Numbered from the stretch's first letter, positions 16,248 through 24,971 are shown. The stretch: DNA of 64,000 nucleotides from Aquimarina atlantica (GCF_000626715.1 NZ_AQRA01000002.1:1-64000), one strand, 5' to 3'. Translations and numbers: made by a program. The notes: generated from the sequence alone by a model not told the origin.

Positions 16248-16805
16248 ATGAATTGGATTTATAATCCCTGGCCGTGGTATGTATCGGGACCACTAATCGC
16301 ATTAGTATTATTTTTATTGCTAATGGTTGGAAAAAGATTTGGTATGTCATCTAATCTAAGAACAATATGTACTATCTGTGGAGCGGGAAAAACATCAGAT
16401 TTTTTCAGATTTGACTGGAAGGCTCAACAGTGGAACCTTATTGTGGTACTTGGTGTCATTATAGGAGGGTTCATTGCCAATACTTTTTTATCGGTAGACA
16501 ATTCTGTATCTATTGATCCAAAAGTCGTTTCTAACCTTCAATCCAAGGGGTTTAATAGTGCCGGAACGGAATACATGCCTGATATGTTATTTTCTAATGA
16601 AGCCTTAACAGATCCTAAAATACTCTTTTTACTCATAATCGGCGGACTATTTGTAGGCTTTGGAGCCAGATATGCCGGCGGGTGTACTTCGGGGCATGCT
16701 ATCTCTGGATTAAGCAATCTGCAATTACCTTCTCTTATTGCTGTGATTGGATTTTTTATTGGCGGGCTGACCATGATACACTTTATTTTTCCTTTAATTT
16801 TTTAA
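16248..16805 (+). CDS. YeeE/YedE-family membrane protein, first half
   Basis: Integral membrane protein of 185 residues with about four helices. It carries the conserved thiol motif region 'GFGARYAGGCTSGHAISGLS', which in thiosulfate transporter YeeE holds the substrate-handling cysteine. A further pair, 'TICTICGAGKTSDFF', is near residue 42. It is immediately followed by a second, shorter member of the family, so the two probably make one split transporter or sulfur-conducting protein. Location after the persulfide enzyme supports sulfur traffic. Confidence 0.88.
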   Translation: MNWIYNPWPWYVSGPLIALVLFLLLMVGKRFGMSSNLRTICTICGAGKTSDFFRFDWKAQQWNLIVVLGVIIGGFIANTFLSVDNSVSIDPKVVSNLQSKGFNSAGTEYMPDMLFSNEALTDPKILFLLIIGGLFVGFGARYAGGCTSGHAISGLSNLQLPSLIAVIGFFIGGLTMIHFIFPLIF

Positions 16806-16809
16806 ACAT

Positions 16810-17223
16810 ATGCGTTCAATTATATATTTAGGTATTGGTATTTTCTTCGGAATTGTTTTATTCAAATCTGAAGCTGCATCGTGGTTTAGAATCTATGAAA
16901 TGTTTCAGTTTGGATCCTTTCATATGTACGGAATTATTGGCTCTGCAGTAGGATTAGGTATTCTCATTACTCAAGTTATAAAAAGATTTAAAATAAAATC
17001 GTTTTATGGCGATCCTATAACTTTTGCTCCTAAAGACAGAAGTTTTAAAAGATATATGTTTGGTGGTATCCTATTTGGATTAGGGTGGGCTCTAGCAGGA
17101 GCGTGCCCCGGGCCCATGTTTGCGCTTTTGGGAGCTGGTTATGTACCAATTCTAATTGTACTTATCTCTTCTATACTGGGTACTTTACTATACGGAGTAG
17201 TTAAAAACAAACTACCCCACTAA
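16810..17223 (+). CDS. YeeE/YedE-family membrane protein, second half
   Basis: Membrane protein of 137 residues (about four helices) starting four bases after its partner. It has the conserved 'GGILFGLGWALAGACPGPMFALLGAG' region, cited here by its core 'WALAGACPGP' near 95-104 with the cysteine expected in this family. It ends 'VVKNKLPH'. The 3' end overlaps the convergent dehydrogenase gene by 12 bases, so the two transcripts run into each other. Confidence 0.88.
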   Translation: MRSIIYLGIGIFFGIVLFKSEAASWFRIYEMFQFGSFHMYGIIGSAVGLGILITQVIKRFKIKSFYGDPITFAPKDRSFKRYMFGGILFGLGWALAGACPGPMFALLGAGYVPILIVLISSILGTLLYGVVKNKLPH

Positions 17224-18216
17224 CTCTGGCGTCAATTCGTTTTTGCCTGGTTTATTTTGTTGCCAGCAATTAATATTATAAATAGTTGTTTCTGCAATAG
17301 TAGTAAGCGCTTCCTGGGTAGCAAATGCCTGATGAGGAGTAAGAATCACATTGGGCAAATCAATAAGTTTTTGTAGTGTTTTATCCTTAGATTTGTTTTC
17401 AGAATGATCATAAAAAAAGATTCCACTTTCATGTTCATACACATCTGTACCATATCCAGCTATACTTTTTGATACTAAAGCTTGTAATACATCTTGTGTA
17501 TGCACTAATGCACCCCTTCCAATATTGATGAGAACTGCTTCTTTTTTCATCTGTTGAATTCGATCCATATCTATAAGATGATGTGTCTGACTATTAAGTG
17601 GTGTGCATAAAAAGATAATATCAGATTGCTTACATAAATTGTCGAGGTTCATATATGATACCTGGTATTTTTCTTCTAATTTTTTATCCTCATAAATATC
17701 ATGGCCAATGATATCACAATTAAACCCATGCATAATTCTGGTAATTGTTTTTCCTATTCTTCCGGTTCCAATAACACCAACAGTTTTTTTATTGATATCA
17801 AAACCTACAAGGTGGCTCAATGAAAAATTATATGTGCTCACTTGAGCATTAGAAGATATGAGTTTACGACTAAGGGCTAACAATAATGCAACGGCATGTT
17901 CTGCTATGGTTTGCGGAGAATATCCGGCTGCATTAGCCACTTTGATTCCTAACTTTTTGGCTGTATTAATATTGACATTATCATATCCTGTAGAACGAAG
18001 CGCTATATGTTTGACTCCAAACTCTTTTAATCTTTCTAAAACCATAGAAGATCCATCATCTGCAGAGAAAATAGATATAGCATCAAAACCTAACGCAAGC
18101 TCAGCTGTTTTTGGAGTTAGTCGTTCTGGCACATATTTAATTTGATGCTTTTCGTTATTTGCTTTTTCCAGAAAGGGGATTTCAAAATCCTTGGCGCTAT
18201 ATATCAATATCTTCAT
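17212..18216 (-). CDS. ldhA: D-lactate dehydrogenase (2-hydroxyacid dehydrogenase)
   Basis: NAD-dependent reduction of pyruvate to D-lactate in fermentation is the likely role. It has 334 residues from the ATG at 18216 (MKILIYSAKDFE); an ATG five codons upstream is possible. It has the Rossmann loop 'GVIGTGRIGKTITRI', the catalytic arginine in 'NIGRGALVHT', the glutamate after 'YGTDVYEHE' and the histidine in 'TPHQAFATQEAL'. The insert 'GIFFYDHSENKSKD' is typical of LdhA. It overlaps the upstream lipoprotein gene, suggesting one operon. A fermentative enzyme suits the low-oxygen theme of this region. Confidence 0.92.
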   Translation of the reverse strand: MKILIYSAKDFEIPFLEKANNEKHQIKYVPERLTPKTAELALGFDAISIFSADDGSSMVLERLKEFGVKHIALRSTGYDNVNINTAKKLGIKVANAAGYSPQTIAEHAVALLLALSRKLISSNAQVSTYNFSLSHLVGFDINKKTVGVIGTGRIGKTITRIMHGFNCDIIGHDIYEDKKLEEKYQVSYMNLDNLCKQSDIIFLCTPLNSQTHHLIDMDRIQQMKKEAVLINIGRGALVHTQDVLQALVSKSIAGYGTDVYEHESGIFFYDHSENKSKDKTLQKLIDLPNVILTPHQAFATQEALTTIAETTIYNINCWQQNKPGKNELTPELVG

Positions 18217-18862
18217 TAGTATGTTCTTCAATAATTAATAATTGTTGTCCTTTTAGTGCCCAAACCAACACTTTAACATAGTCACTTACTGCTTTTTTAA
18301 TATTTTCAGGTTCTGTAATATCTATTGATCCTTTCCATATTAATTCTTTTTCTTTATCTGGGCAAATGCAATATAGTGAAGATTCTGCATGAAAAATTTG
18401 ATATTCTTCATAATAATCTTCATCATAATATATATCCTGATTTTCATAATAGTCATCCCTAAAACTGTCAAATGTTTTATCCAGGTTTCTATATGCTTTT
18501 ACAACGGTTACTTTATCTTCGACTCCTAATACTTTAGAAAGTAAAATCGCATCAAAGCCATTTTCTATAAGTTGAGACTCAAGAGCCATCATTTCTTTTT
18601 CGGTTTTTGGAGAGGTTGTAAAAGAACTCTCAAAATAATCTAAACTTCTTATGGCATTAACACCACTTTTCTTCAGTTCTGTTGCTAATTTCTTTTCGAA
18701 TACTTTTCGGGCACTTTCATCTGGAGTAATCCCAATAACCAGAACTTTTTGAGCCTCAAACGTATCAATATCGGGATTTTTCCAGTTTTCGACTAATTCG
18801 CTAGATGAGCAACTGTACAGTAATCCACTAATAGCTAAAAGATATATATATAATTTGTTCAT
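18197..18862 (-). CDS. Predicted lipoprotein of unknown function
   Basis: Protein of 221 residues with a lipoprotein signal peptide ('LLAISGLLYSCSSSE', cysteine at 18). The mature part begins 'LVENWKNPDIDTFEAQKVLVIGITPDE', given here as the core 'QKVLVIGITPDESARKVFE', like outer-membrane lipoproteins with a DUF4136-type fold (uncertain). An acidic, tyrosine-rich stretch lies near 140-155. Its end overlaps the ldhA start by 20 bases. A role in the envelope is likely; nothing more specific can be said. Confidence 0.75.
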   Translation of the reverse strand: MNKLYIYLLAISGLLYSCSSSELVENWKNPDIDTFEAQKVLVIGITPDESARKVFEKKLATELKKSGVNAIRSLDYFESSFTTSPKTEKEMMALESQLIENGFDAILLSKVLGVEDKVTVVKAYRNLDKTFDSFRDDYYENQDIYYDEDYYEEYQIFHAESSLYCICPDKEKELIWKGSIDITEPENIKKAVSDYVKVLVWALKGQQLLIIEEHTNEDIDI

Positions 18863-18881
18863 GTTTTCTTGGTATAGGTTA

Positions 18882-19403
18882 TTAAAATGTATGTAAACTT
18901 TTTGGCTTTATAATTTTATCTAATCGTTCTACTACTATATTGGTATATTCTGGTGTTTTTTCGATAATAGATTCGCCAGATATTACATCAACACCTTCTA
19001 AGGCTATATTACTGCTTCCTACAGTAGATAGGATAATGAGCTTGTCTAATTGATCCGGATGGTTTTTAATAAACTTTTTTACATTTCTCGGTGGGCTTCC
19101 ATACTCCCACGAATTAATGATAACTAAAGCATCCCACTTGTCAATATTTACAGTAAACATCGTATACACATCTATTATCTTAAAATGAACTGCATCATTT
19201 TGATAATGCCTAATGACCCCCTGAACCAAAGAATCTTTGAATCTACTTCCTTGTGAGGCTATCAAAACTTTAGTTTCGAGATTAGCATCATTAACTTCAA
19301 AAGGGATTACAGTATCCATAGAATAGGTATACTCATACCACACCCAAAATCCGGCAAAGAGTATCAAAACAGAAAACACTATGATTTTTAGTATGCGTCT
19401 CAT
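18882..19403 (-). CDS. Membrane-anchored flavodoxin-like protein
   Basis: Protein of 173 residues with one N-terminal membrane anchor (about 5-25). 'KVLIASQGSRFKDSLVQGVI' follows, resembling the opening of a flavodoxin or flavodoxin-like domain. 'KWDALVIINSWEYGSPP' and 'LIILSTVGSS' are placed where flavodoxins bind the flavin ring. Flavin binding is not proven. It sits between an unknown gene and a lipoprotein in a minus-strand run with spacings of 4 and 19 bases, so it is cotranscribed. Confidence 0.6.
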   Translation of the reverse strand: MRRILKIIVFSVLILFAGFWVWYEYTYSMDTVIPFEVNDANLETKVLIASQGSRFKDSLVQGVIRHYQNDAVHFKIIDVYTMFTVNIDKWDALVIINSWEYGSPPRNVKKFIKNHPDQLDKLIILSTVGSSNIALEGVDVISGESIIEKTPEYTNIVVERLDKIIKPKSLHTF

Positions 19404-19407
19404 CTAC

Positions 19408-19851
19408 TTAACTCAATAGACGTTTTTGTTTGCCTTCTTTCATTATAGTTTTTATCAAATCAAAAACCTTTCTTTTGGTTTCTTTATAACTATTTAGGTA
19501 TTTACTTACTGCCATTGTTAACTCCCAATGATCTTCTTTGTATTGTTTTTCCTCTACAGGTTGATCAATTCCATCTAACAATATGGTAAGTTCATTATGG
19601 TGATTAATTATTTTTTTTAGTAATGGATCGAGACCTTTCCTGCTAAGAGATAGTTCTTGTAGTATGTTCTTACTTTCTTCAAAAATCTTTTTTGAAATTA
19701 GTTGTATTGTATGGTTTTCTATAAGTTCATCTAAAAAATGCTGTTCATCTTTGATGAATTTAAGTTCTGACACCCAGTTTAGAGAAATCTCATGTAATTC
19801 TTCCGGGCTTCGCCATTCTACATATTTTATATTGGGTTGCTTTGCTTTCAT
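19408..19851 (-). CDS. Hypothetical helical protein, paralogue of 20498-20920
   Basis: Soluble, mostly helical protein of 147 residues with no known domain. Its start, 'WVSELKFIKDEQHFLDELIENH', cited as 'LKFIKDEQHFLDELIE', aligns with 'LRFIEGEIHFINQLLN' in the product of the gene at 20498-20920. Both have a long coiled middle and a basic C-terminus. Two paralogues flanking Hsp20 suggest an accessory role in the same stress response (inference). It begins an operon with the flavodoxin-like gene four bases downstream. Confidence 0.6.
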   Translation of the reverse strand: MKAKQPNIKYVEWRSPEELHEISLNWVSELKFIKDEQHFLDELIENHTIQLISKKIFEESKNILQELSLSRKGLDPLLKKIINHHNELTILLDGIDQPVEEKQYKEDHWELTMAVSKYLNSYKETKRKVFDLIKTIMKEGKQKRLLS

Positions 19852-19898
19852 GATTTCCTGATTATTAGTTTAACATCTTAAAATCACCATCTATAAAT

Positions 19899-19942
19899 AA
19901 AAAAAGACAGAGAATAATGTCCCTAAATCTATTCTCTGCCTT
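19899..19942 (-). terminator. Rho-independent terminator of hsp20
   Basis: CAGAGAATA (19908-19916) pairs with TATTCTCTG (19930-19938), with partial extension on both sides. Read on the minus strand the stem is followed by TCTTTTTTTA. It lies 12 bases after the hsp20 stop. Confidence 0.8.
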
Positions 19943-19953
19943 TCTTGTATAGA

Positions 19954-20397
19954 TTAATCTATTTCAATTACCTTTTTGGGTTGTTCTTTTGCTTCTTCCT
20001 TTTTTAGAAGATTAAGAGTAAGCACCCCATTTTTGTAGACAGCTTTAACCTTTTCATCCTGGTTTACGCTAGTTGGTAACTGTAATTTTCTATCGAACTC
20101 ATTATAACTAAATTCTCTACGTGTGTACTCTTTATCCTCTTCTACTTCTTCTTTACTTTTTTGAGCACAAATGTGTAACACATCATCTTCCATAGTTACT
20201 TCAATATCCTTTTTTGAAAAACCAGGAACTGCGAGTTCAATTTCAAAATTATCCTCGTTTTCTTTGACATTCATTGCAGGAAGATTTCTGTCTTTTACAA
20301 AAAAATCGTCTGCAAAAAAATCATCTGTATCTAACCATGTAGAAACACGGTCATTGATCCAGGGAAATCTACTTTTGTTAAATTTAATTAATGACAT
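19954..20397 (-). CDS. Small heat shock protein, Hsp20/alpha-crystallin family
   Basis: ATP-independent holdase chaperone of 147 residues. The alpha-crystallin domain (about 38-130) contains 'MNVKENEDNFEIELAVPGF', 'KKDIEVTMEDDVLHI' and the conserved end 'AVYKNGVLTLNLLKKEE'. A short C-terminal tail carries 'PKKVIEID', where a V-x-I type motif can dock. It stands alone between an FNR-type promoter (20431-20473) and a strong terminator, so its expression should follow that regulator directly. Confidence 0.95.
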   Translation of the reverse strand: MSLIKFNKSRFPWINDRVSTWLDTDDFFADDFFVKDRNLPAMNVKENEDNFEIELAVPGFSKKDIEVTMEDDVLHICAQKSKEEVEEDKEYTRREFSYNEFDRKLQLPTSVNQDEKVKAVYKNGVLTLNLLKKEEAKEQPKKVIEID

Positions 20398-20430
20398 AAT
20401 GTTAAGGTTTAATTAGAGTTATTATTACAT

Positions 20431-20473
20431 TAAAATTAAGTAGATAACAGGTAGATTAAAATGATAATTATCA
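20431..20473 (-). promoter_or_regulatory. FNR-type box plus -7 element for hsp20
   Basis: Perfect palindrome TGATAATTATCA (20462-20473). On the minus strand, 23 nt later, TAATTTTA occupies 20438-20431. The predicted start is near 20426, leaving a leader of about 30 bases before hsp20. Confidence 0.8.
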
Positions 20474-20497
20474 CCTAAGCAGCCTTTTAACCTATAT

Positions 20498-20920
20498 TTA
20501 ACTTTGTTTTTTATTCTTTTTTAAAACTCCACCCGCGTACAGAAAAACTTCAGATTTTAACCTACTGAAATTTTTATAGAAGTCATCAAAAGTACGTCTT
20601 ACCAGAATATGATTTTTATAGTAAAAATTGTCACAAGAAATAGTATCGCATTCTAACATACCTCCTAATTCACTTTCGTGTGTTCTTATACCTTGATTTA
20701 TGTGCTGTATCTCTTTCTCTATCTCTTCGATTTGCTGTTTAAACTCTTGTAATCGTTCAAAAAGATTAGGAGTAGTAGGTTCAAAAACGTAAGAATTTAA
20801 TAATTGATTAATAAAATGTATTTCGCCTTCGATAAATCGAAGACTTGATTTCCATTTTAAGATATCAAAATGAATTTCTTTTAATTCTTTATCAGAGGTA
20901 TTATCTGTTGCTGCCATCAT
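20498..20920 (-). CDS. Hypothetical coiled-coil protein under an FNR-type promoter
   Basis: Protein of 140 residues, mostly helical, with a coiled middle ('RLQEFKQQIEEIEKEIQHIN'). Two cysteines lie in 'LECDTISCDNFYYKN'. It is a distant paralogue of the gene at 19408-19851 (shared 'LRFIEGEIHFINQLL' region). The start may be either of two adjacent ATGs. It has its own FNR-type box at 20977-20988 with correct spacing and stands just upstream of hsp20. The cysteines and the promoter hint at a redox- or stress-linked role, but no function is recognised. Confidence 0.65.
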   Translation of the reverse strand: MMAATDNTSDKELKEIHFDILKWKSSLRFIEGEIHFINQLLNSYVFEPTTPNLFERLQEFKQQIEEIEKEIQHINQGIRTHESELGGMLECDTISCDNFYYKNHILVRRTFDDFYKNFSRLKSEVFLYAGGVLKKNKKQS

Positions 20921-20945
20921 ATTTTCTAGGTTTTAAAACTTGCTA

Positions 20946-20988
20946 AAAAGATACTTAACTTTAAGTGATCAAAAAGTGATAATTATCA
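20946..20988 (-). promoter_or_regulatory. FNR-type box plus -7 element for the coiled-coil gene
   Basis: Perfect palindrome TGATAATTATCA (20977-20988), identical to the hsp20 box, followed on the minus strand after 23 nt by TATCTTTT (20953-20946). The predicted start is near 20941. Confidence 0.75.
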
Positions 20989-21197
20989 GGTTTTGTGACT
21001 TTTAACAGGAATTAGTTTACAAAGCGTAATACTATCTTTTCGAGTCTTTCGATTTTGTTCGAAACAGATCAACAACACCTATAATAATAAGACCTCAACT
21101 ACACTCGTCCTTACACTTATAAGTCATTTCATATTTTATTGTTATGACCTTAAAGCATTATTAAATAGTGATTTGAATGTTCTGTGATTGTTAGTTT

Positions 21198-22154
21198 TTA
21201 TCCTTTAATTATATCTATAATATCTAATCTTTTTCGTATCCTTTCTGGGTATTCTTTTACTTTACCTATTCGTAAAAGCATTTGTATTTCTTTATCTATC
21301 TTTAATGATGTTTTTAATAAATCATAATATTCTTTTTCTTCTAATATTTGACTCATAGGATGAACCGCAATTTGGCTATCTATACATTCTAACCAAACTT
21401 GTTCTAACAATCTTCCTGTTTTTATCAATTCGGCTTTACCATAAGAATCGGATGTGATCAAAATATATCCTGAACAAGAATTTAGCTGTTTTTTTACACG
21501 CTTAATAGAACTTTTTATGAATGTTTTTCTCGTGACTGATTTTTTTGTAAAAAAAAGATTGAATAAAAAACGTCTAATTCCTTTTATTTCTAATGCTTCA
21601 GTTGTCATTCCATCTTTTCTATGTTTTTCTTCTCTATAAGAAAAAATCATCCATTTTGCCAATTCTCTAAGCTTACTAATATCTTTCATCTGAAAACTAT
21701 ACGCATCTAAAGAGTAATCAATGATTTTTTTGGTTTCTTTATTTTCTATTGGAAAGTACCAAATACTATCTGATAGGTTAATTAATTTTGTTATTGTTGT
21801 ATCGTCTATTTTTATATCTAAATATGGTTTTCTAATTGTTAAACGTTTCTTTATCAATTCAATATTTCGATTTGTTTTTATCAAACTATTATCTTGTTGA
21901 AGATCAAGGATTATTTCGGCATCATTAATTGTTACAGCCGAACTATACCCTAAATCTTGTGCAGACAACACACAGTTTTCTACAAATGCCCCTATTGAAA
22001 TCCATGTTTCCCTATTGTTTGGATCAACAAATGGTAATACTCTAGCATAATTAGGGTACACTTTAATCTTATTATTTTTTGGTATCTCAACAGTCCACAT
22101 TTGAGCATTATGACTACTTGGAGCATAAGAGCCGTATGTTATTATTTCTTTCAT
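21198..22154 (-). CDS. Acg-like nitroreductase-family protein
   Basis: Protein of 318 residues. It opens 'KEIITYGSYAPSSHNAQMW', the FMN-binding signature of nitroreductase-fold proteins. It continues 'YARVLPFVDPNNRETWISIG', as in the mycobacterial Acg family of double-domain, single-lidded nitroreductases. The C-terminal half has 'GYILITSDSYGKAELIKTG' and 'AVHPMSQILEE', also typical of that group. Acg proteins in mycobacteria belong to the DosR dormancy regulon and are thought to sequester flavin rather than reduce nitro compounds. It lies 64 bases after the beta-CASP gene on the same strand. Confidence 0.8.
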   Translation of the reverse strand: MKEIITYGSYAPSSHNAQMWTVEIPKNNKIKVYPNYARVLPFVDPNNRETWISIGAFVENCVLSAQDLGYSSAVTINDAEIILDLQQDNSLIKTNRNIELIKKRLTIRKPYLDIKIDDTTITKLINLSDSIWYFPIENKETKKIIDYSLDAYSFQMKDISKLRELAKWMIFSYREEKHRKDGMTTEALEIKGIRRFLFNLFFTKKSVTRKTFIKSSIKRVKKQLNSCSGYILITSDSYGKAELIKTGRLLEQVWLECIDSQIAVHPMSQILEEKEYYDLLKTSLKIDKEIQMLLRIGKVKEYPERIRKRLDIIDIIKG

Positions 22155-22218
22155 ATCAGTAGTTTAAGAATAACTAAGTTTTTTTATTCCTCGCAGTAGC
22201 TCTGGTTATCATAAAAAA

Positions 22219-23589
22219 TCAAACCAAAATCTCTATAACCTCATGTAGTTTAGGAATCTGAACTTTCCATTGATATGTATCTTGTATTTTTACGCGCAAT
22301 ACATCTGCAGGAGTTGCTTCGCCATGAATCAAAAATACTTTTTCGGGAACATTCTTAATCTCACTCATCCAATCTAACAATTCTTTCTGATCTGCGTGGG
22401 CAGATAGACTTTCTATATTATAAATCTTTGCTTTTACAGGATAATATTTACCAAATAGTTTGACCTCATGAGCTCCTTCTTGCAATTGTCTTCCACGAGT
22501 TCCTTCTGCTTGAAACCCCACAAGTACAACAGAGGTATTAATATTATCTATAAGCTGTTGTAAATAAGTAAGTACTCTGCCTCCGGTAACCATTCCGCTA
22601 CCCGCAATAACAATTTTGGGACGGGGATTATCGACCACTTCCCATGTTTCTTTATAAGACATTACAATATTGGTATGATTGCAAATAGCATGATATTCGT
22701 TCATAGGTAATTTATGCCAGTCGGAAAAGCTTTCAAAAACAGAAAGCACATTGTTTCCCATCGGGCTATCTACATAAACAGGAAGGTTGGGGATTCGATT
22801 TTTTTGATATAATTTCCAAAGTATATACATCAAAGCTTGTAATCTCTCTACCGCAAATGAAGGAATGATTAAAACTCCTTTATTATACAATGTATCATTA
22901 ATCAAAGTGATAAGTTTTTCTTCGACATCTTCATGAGGGTGTAACTTATTACCATAGGTGCTTTCTATAAAAAGAAAATCGGCCCAATCTGGTTTTTCTG
23001 GAGCATAAAGTAATACATCATCTGCTCTTCCCAGGTCCCCAGAAAACACCAATACCTTTCCGTAAAGATGTAACTCTATAAAAGTAGATCCTATAATATG
23101 TCCGTTATATCTAAATCTAAACTGTATATCTTGAGATAACGAAACCCATGTATCTTTCTCTTCTCTTTTAAAATATTTAATTGTTTTCTCTACATCATTC
23201 TTGGTATAAAAAGGTAATGCAGGATCATGCTTAGAGTACCCCTCTTTATTAGCTTTTTCGGCTTCTTCTTCGTGTATCTTTGCACTATCTCTTAAAATAA
23301 TTTCTGTAATTGCCAATGTAGGTGCAGTAGCTACAATATCACCTGTAAATCCTTGTTTAATTAACCTTGGTAAATAACCTGTATGATCCAAATGCCCATG
23401 TGTAAGCAGTACTATATCAATCGCAGAAGCATCGATAGGCAAATCTTGCCAATTTAATTCTCTTAATTCTTTAACTCCTTGAAACATCCCACAATCGATC
23501 AGTATATTTTTTTGAGGAGTTTCGAGATAAAACTTAGATCCGGTAACCGTTCCTGCAGCTCCTAAAAAGTGAATTTTAATTGATGGCAT
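22219..23589 (-). CDS. Beta-CASP metallo-beta-lactamase RNA-processing nuclease
   Basis: Protein of 456 residues of the CPSF73/Ysh1-like branch of MBL nucleases. The zinc motif 'LLTHGHLDHTGYLPRL' is at about 58-73. 'FSGDLGRADDVLL' holds a further ligand. The beta-CASP domain (about 200-400) follows, with 'IIPSFAVERLQ' and 'GSGMVTGGRVLTYL'. The late motif 'SLSAHADQKELLDWM' and 'VFLIHGE' completes the site. Such enzymes cut or trim RNA. It is 11 bases from the ATP-cone gene and thus in one operon. It is widespread in bacteria beside stress and low-oxygen genes. Confidence 0.9.
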   Translation of the reverse strand: MPSIKIHFLGAAGTVTGSKFYLETPQKNILIDCGMFQGVKELRELNWQDLPIDASAIDIVLLTHGHLDHTGYLPRLIKQGFTGDIVATAPTLAITEIILRDSAKIHEEEAEKANKEGYSKHDPALPFYTKNDVEKTIKYFKREEKDTWVSLSQDIQFRFRYNGHIIGSTFIELHLYGKVLVFSGDLGRADDVLLYAPEKPDWADFLFIESTYGNKLHPHEDVEEKLITLINDTLYNKGVLIIPSFAVERLQALMYILWKLYQKNRIPNLPVYVDSPMGNNVLSVFESFSDWHKLPMNEYHAICNHTNIVMSYKETWEVVDNPRPKIVIAGSGMVTGGRVLTYLQQLIDNINTSVVLVGFQAEGTRGRQLQEGAHEVKLFGKYYPVKAKIYNIESLSAHADQKELLDWMSEIKNVPEKVFLIHGEATPADVLRVKIQDTYQWKVQIPKLHEVIEILV

Positions 23590-23600
23590 AAGACTTTATT

Positions 23601-24437
23601 TTATGCTGTACATAGCATTTTTATTTCATTTACAATTTTTTGTTTTCGCTGTTCAGAAATGCCTAAATGATCCAGAAAAAAAATCTGTTCTATCAATTGT
23701 TTTGCTAAAACAATATTTCGGCTTAATAAAAATTGTTTTTCACGATTTGTTAAAAGCGTAGAAACCGTTATTGGATATAACCCTAAACGATCGATTCTAT
23801 CTTTAAGGCTATTTTCTATAGGATAATCCCAACTTAATAAATATAAGCCCGCACACTCACCATATTGAATTGCTTCTTTTGTAAAACGCGTGTTGGTCAC
23901 AACCCAACCATGATTAGGTATTATTTCTCCATTATTTTTATGGTGTGTTTCAATATCCCTAAATCGAGAATGTATATACAAAGGGACTTTTACATTACAA
24001 TTACGCCCTTCTTCGCTATGAAACTTACATTCTATAACCAGATAGTCACTACTTTTTCTGGCTATTACATCAACTTCATGAGAGACACACATACCTTGAA
24101 TGATTTGCCCAACTTCTACTTGATAACCCGAATACTGCAATATAGATGCAACAAAACGTTCGAAAGGAAAACCTGTTGGTCCTAATTCATAAATTGCTTT
24201 TTTTAGTTTGTATTTTGAAGCAAAAACAGATTTCTTCTTTTTTAGTAATGCAAAAGCTCGATTATAAATCTCTCTGGTAGAAATTCCTTGATATAATTCG
24301 TCTCTAACGACTCCCAGAATATGCTCTATTGCTTTATCATCTGCACCACTTCGTTTTAAGGAATTGCGAAGTTTTCGGAGTGAAAATTTAACTTTTTCTC
24401 CAGAAGATTTTATAACATCAAAATTTTGGTTTTGCAT
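23601..24437 (-). CDS. ATP-cone and restriction-endonuclease-like fusion protein
   Basis: Protein of 278 residues. Residues about 8-90 form an ATP-cone ('IKSSGEKVKFSLRKLRNSLKR', cited by 'KFSLRKLRNSLKRSG'), a nucleotide-sensing domain best known from ribonucleotide reductase. Residues about 95-210 form a PD-(D/E)xK nuclease fold with 'PFERFVASILQYSGY', 'HEVDVIARK' and 'LVIECKFH'; D and E-x-K are in place for catalysis. Linking ATP/dATP sensing to a nuclease suggests control by the nucleotide pool (inference). It is cotranscribed with the beta-CASP gene and perhaps with the gene at 24473. Confidence 0.8.
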   Translation of the reverse strand: MQNQNFDVIKSSGEKVKFSLRKLRNSLKRSGADDKAIEHILGVVRDELYQGISTREIYNRAFALLKKKKSVFASKYKLKKAIYELGPTGFPFERFVASILQYSGYQVEVGQIIQGMCVSHEVDVIARKSSDYLVIECKFHSEEGRNCNVKVPLYIHSRFRDIETHHKNNGEIIPNHGWVVTNTRFTKEAIQYGECAGLYLLSWDYPIENSLKDRIDRLGLYPITVSTLLTNREKQFLLSRNIVLAKQLIEQIFFLDHLGISEQRKQKIVNEIKMLCTA

Positions 24438-24472
24438 TAAAATTATTCAAATATTAAATACAACTAAATATC

Positions 24473-24895
24473 TTAATGAATACGTTGTTGATCTTTTTTG
24501 AAATATGACCTCATCAAAGCCTTGGTCTGATTATCGGTCATACTATCTGCTTTGAGCACATCTTTTACCTTTTCACCAACATCTTTATAGTGGGTTGTCA
24601 ATTCTTTATTAAATTTTTCTCCTGTCTCTGCAGGTCCATAAATCACAATTCTATCTGCATCTTTTATAAGAGGAACAATCTTCTTAAAATAGGCTTTAAA
24701 TTGATGTTTCTCTCGTTCGAGATATTTACTATCCTGAACTACATCCTGCGGTCCTCCTTTAAGTCGTGTTCCAGAACCACCGTGAATACGAAAGTTTTCA
24801 ATTTCTGAAAGTACAGTAGTCATATCCTCGCTATCTTCTTTAACAGAAATGATATGAGCCTTTTCTTTATCTATCCAAATTCCTATATGTTTCAT
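24473..24895 (-). CDS. eRF1-like / host-attachment-family protein
   Basis: Small protein of 140 residues. It starts 'MKHIGIWIDKEKAHIISV', a beta-hairpin opening found in bacterial proteins related to archaeal/eukaryotic release factor eRF1 domain 2 and to 'host attachment' proteins. 'DADRIVIYGPAETGEKFNKEL' is the second conserved block, matching the ribosome-hibernation-type families of this fold (from memory; uncertain). It stands between the nuclease genes and the usp array. It has no strong FNR-type box, only a half-site TGATCA near 24954-24959. Confidence 0.6.
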   Translation of the reverse strand: MKHIGIWIDKEKAHIISVKEDSEDMTTVLSEIENFRIHGGSGTRLKGGPQDVVQDSKYLEREKHQFKAYFKKIVPLIKDADRIVIYGPAETGEKFNKELTTHYKDVGEKVKDVLKADSMTDNQTKALMRSYFKKDQQRIH

Positions 24896-24971
24896 TTGTT
24901 TAATTTTTTTATGGTTAAAAAGTATTAACAGCAGTTATTAAGTGCAAACTGCCTGATCATAGAATATCTAC

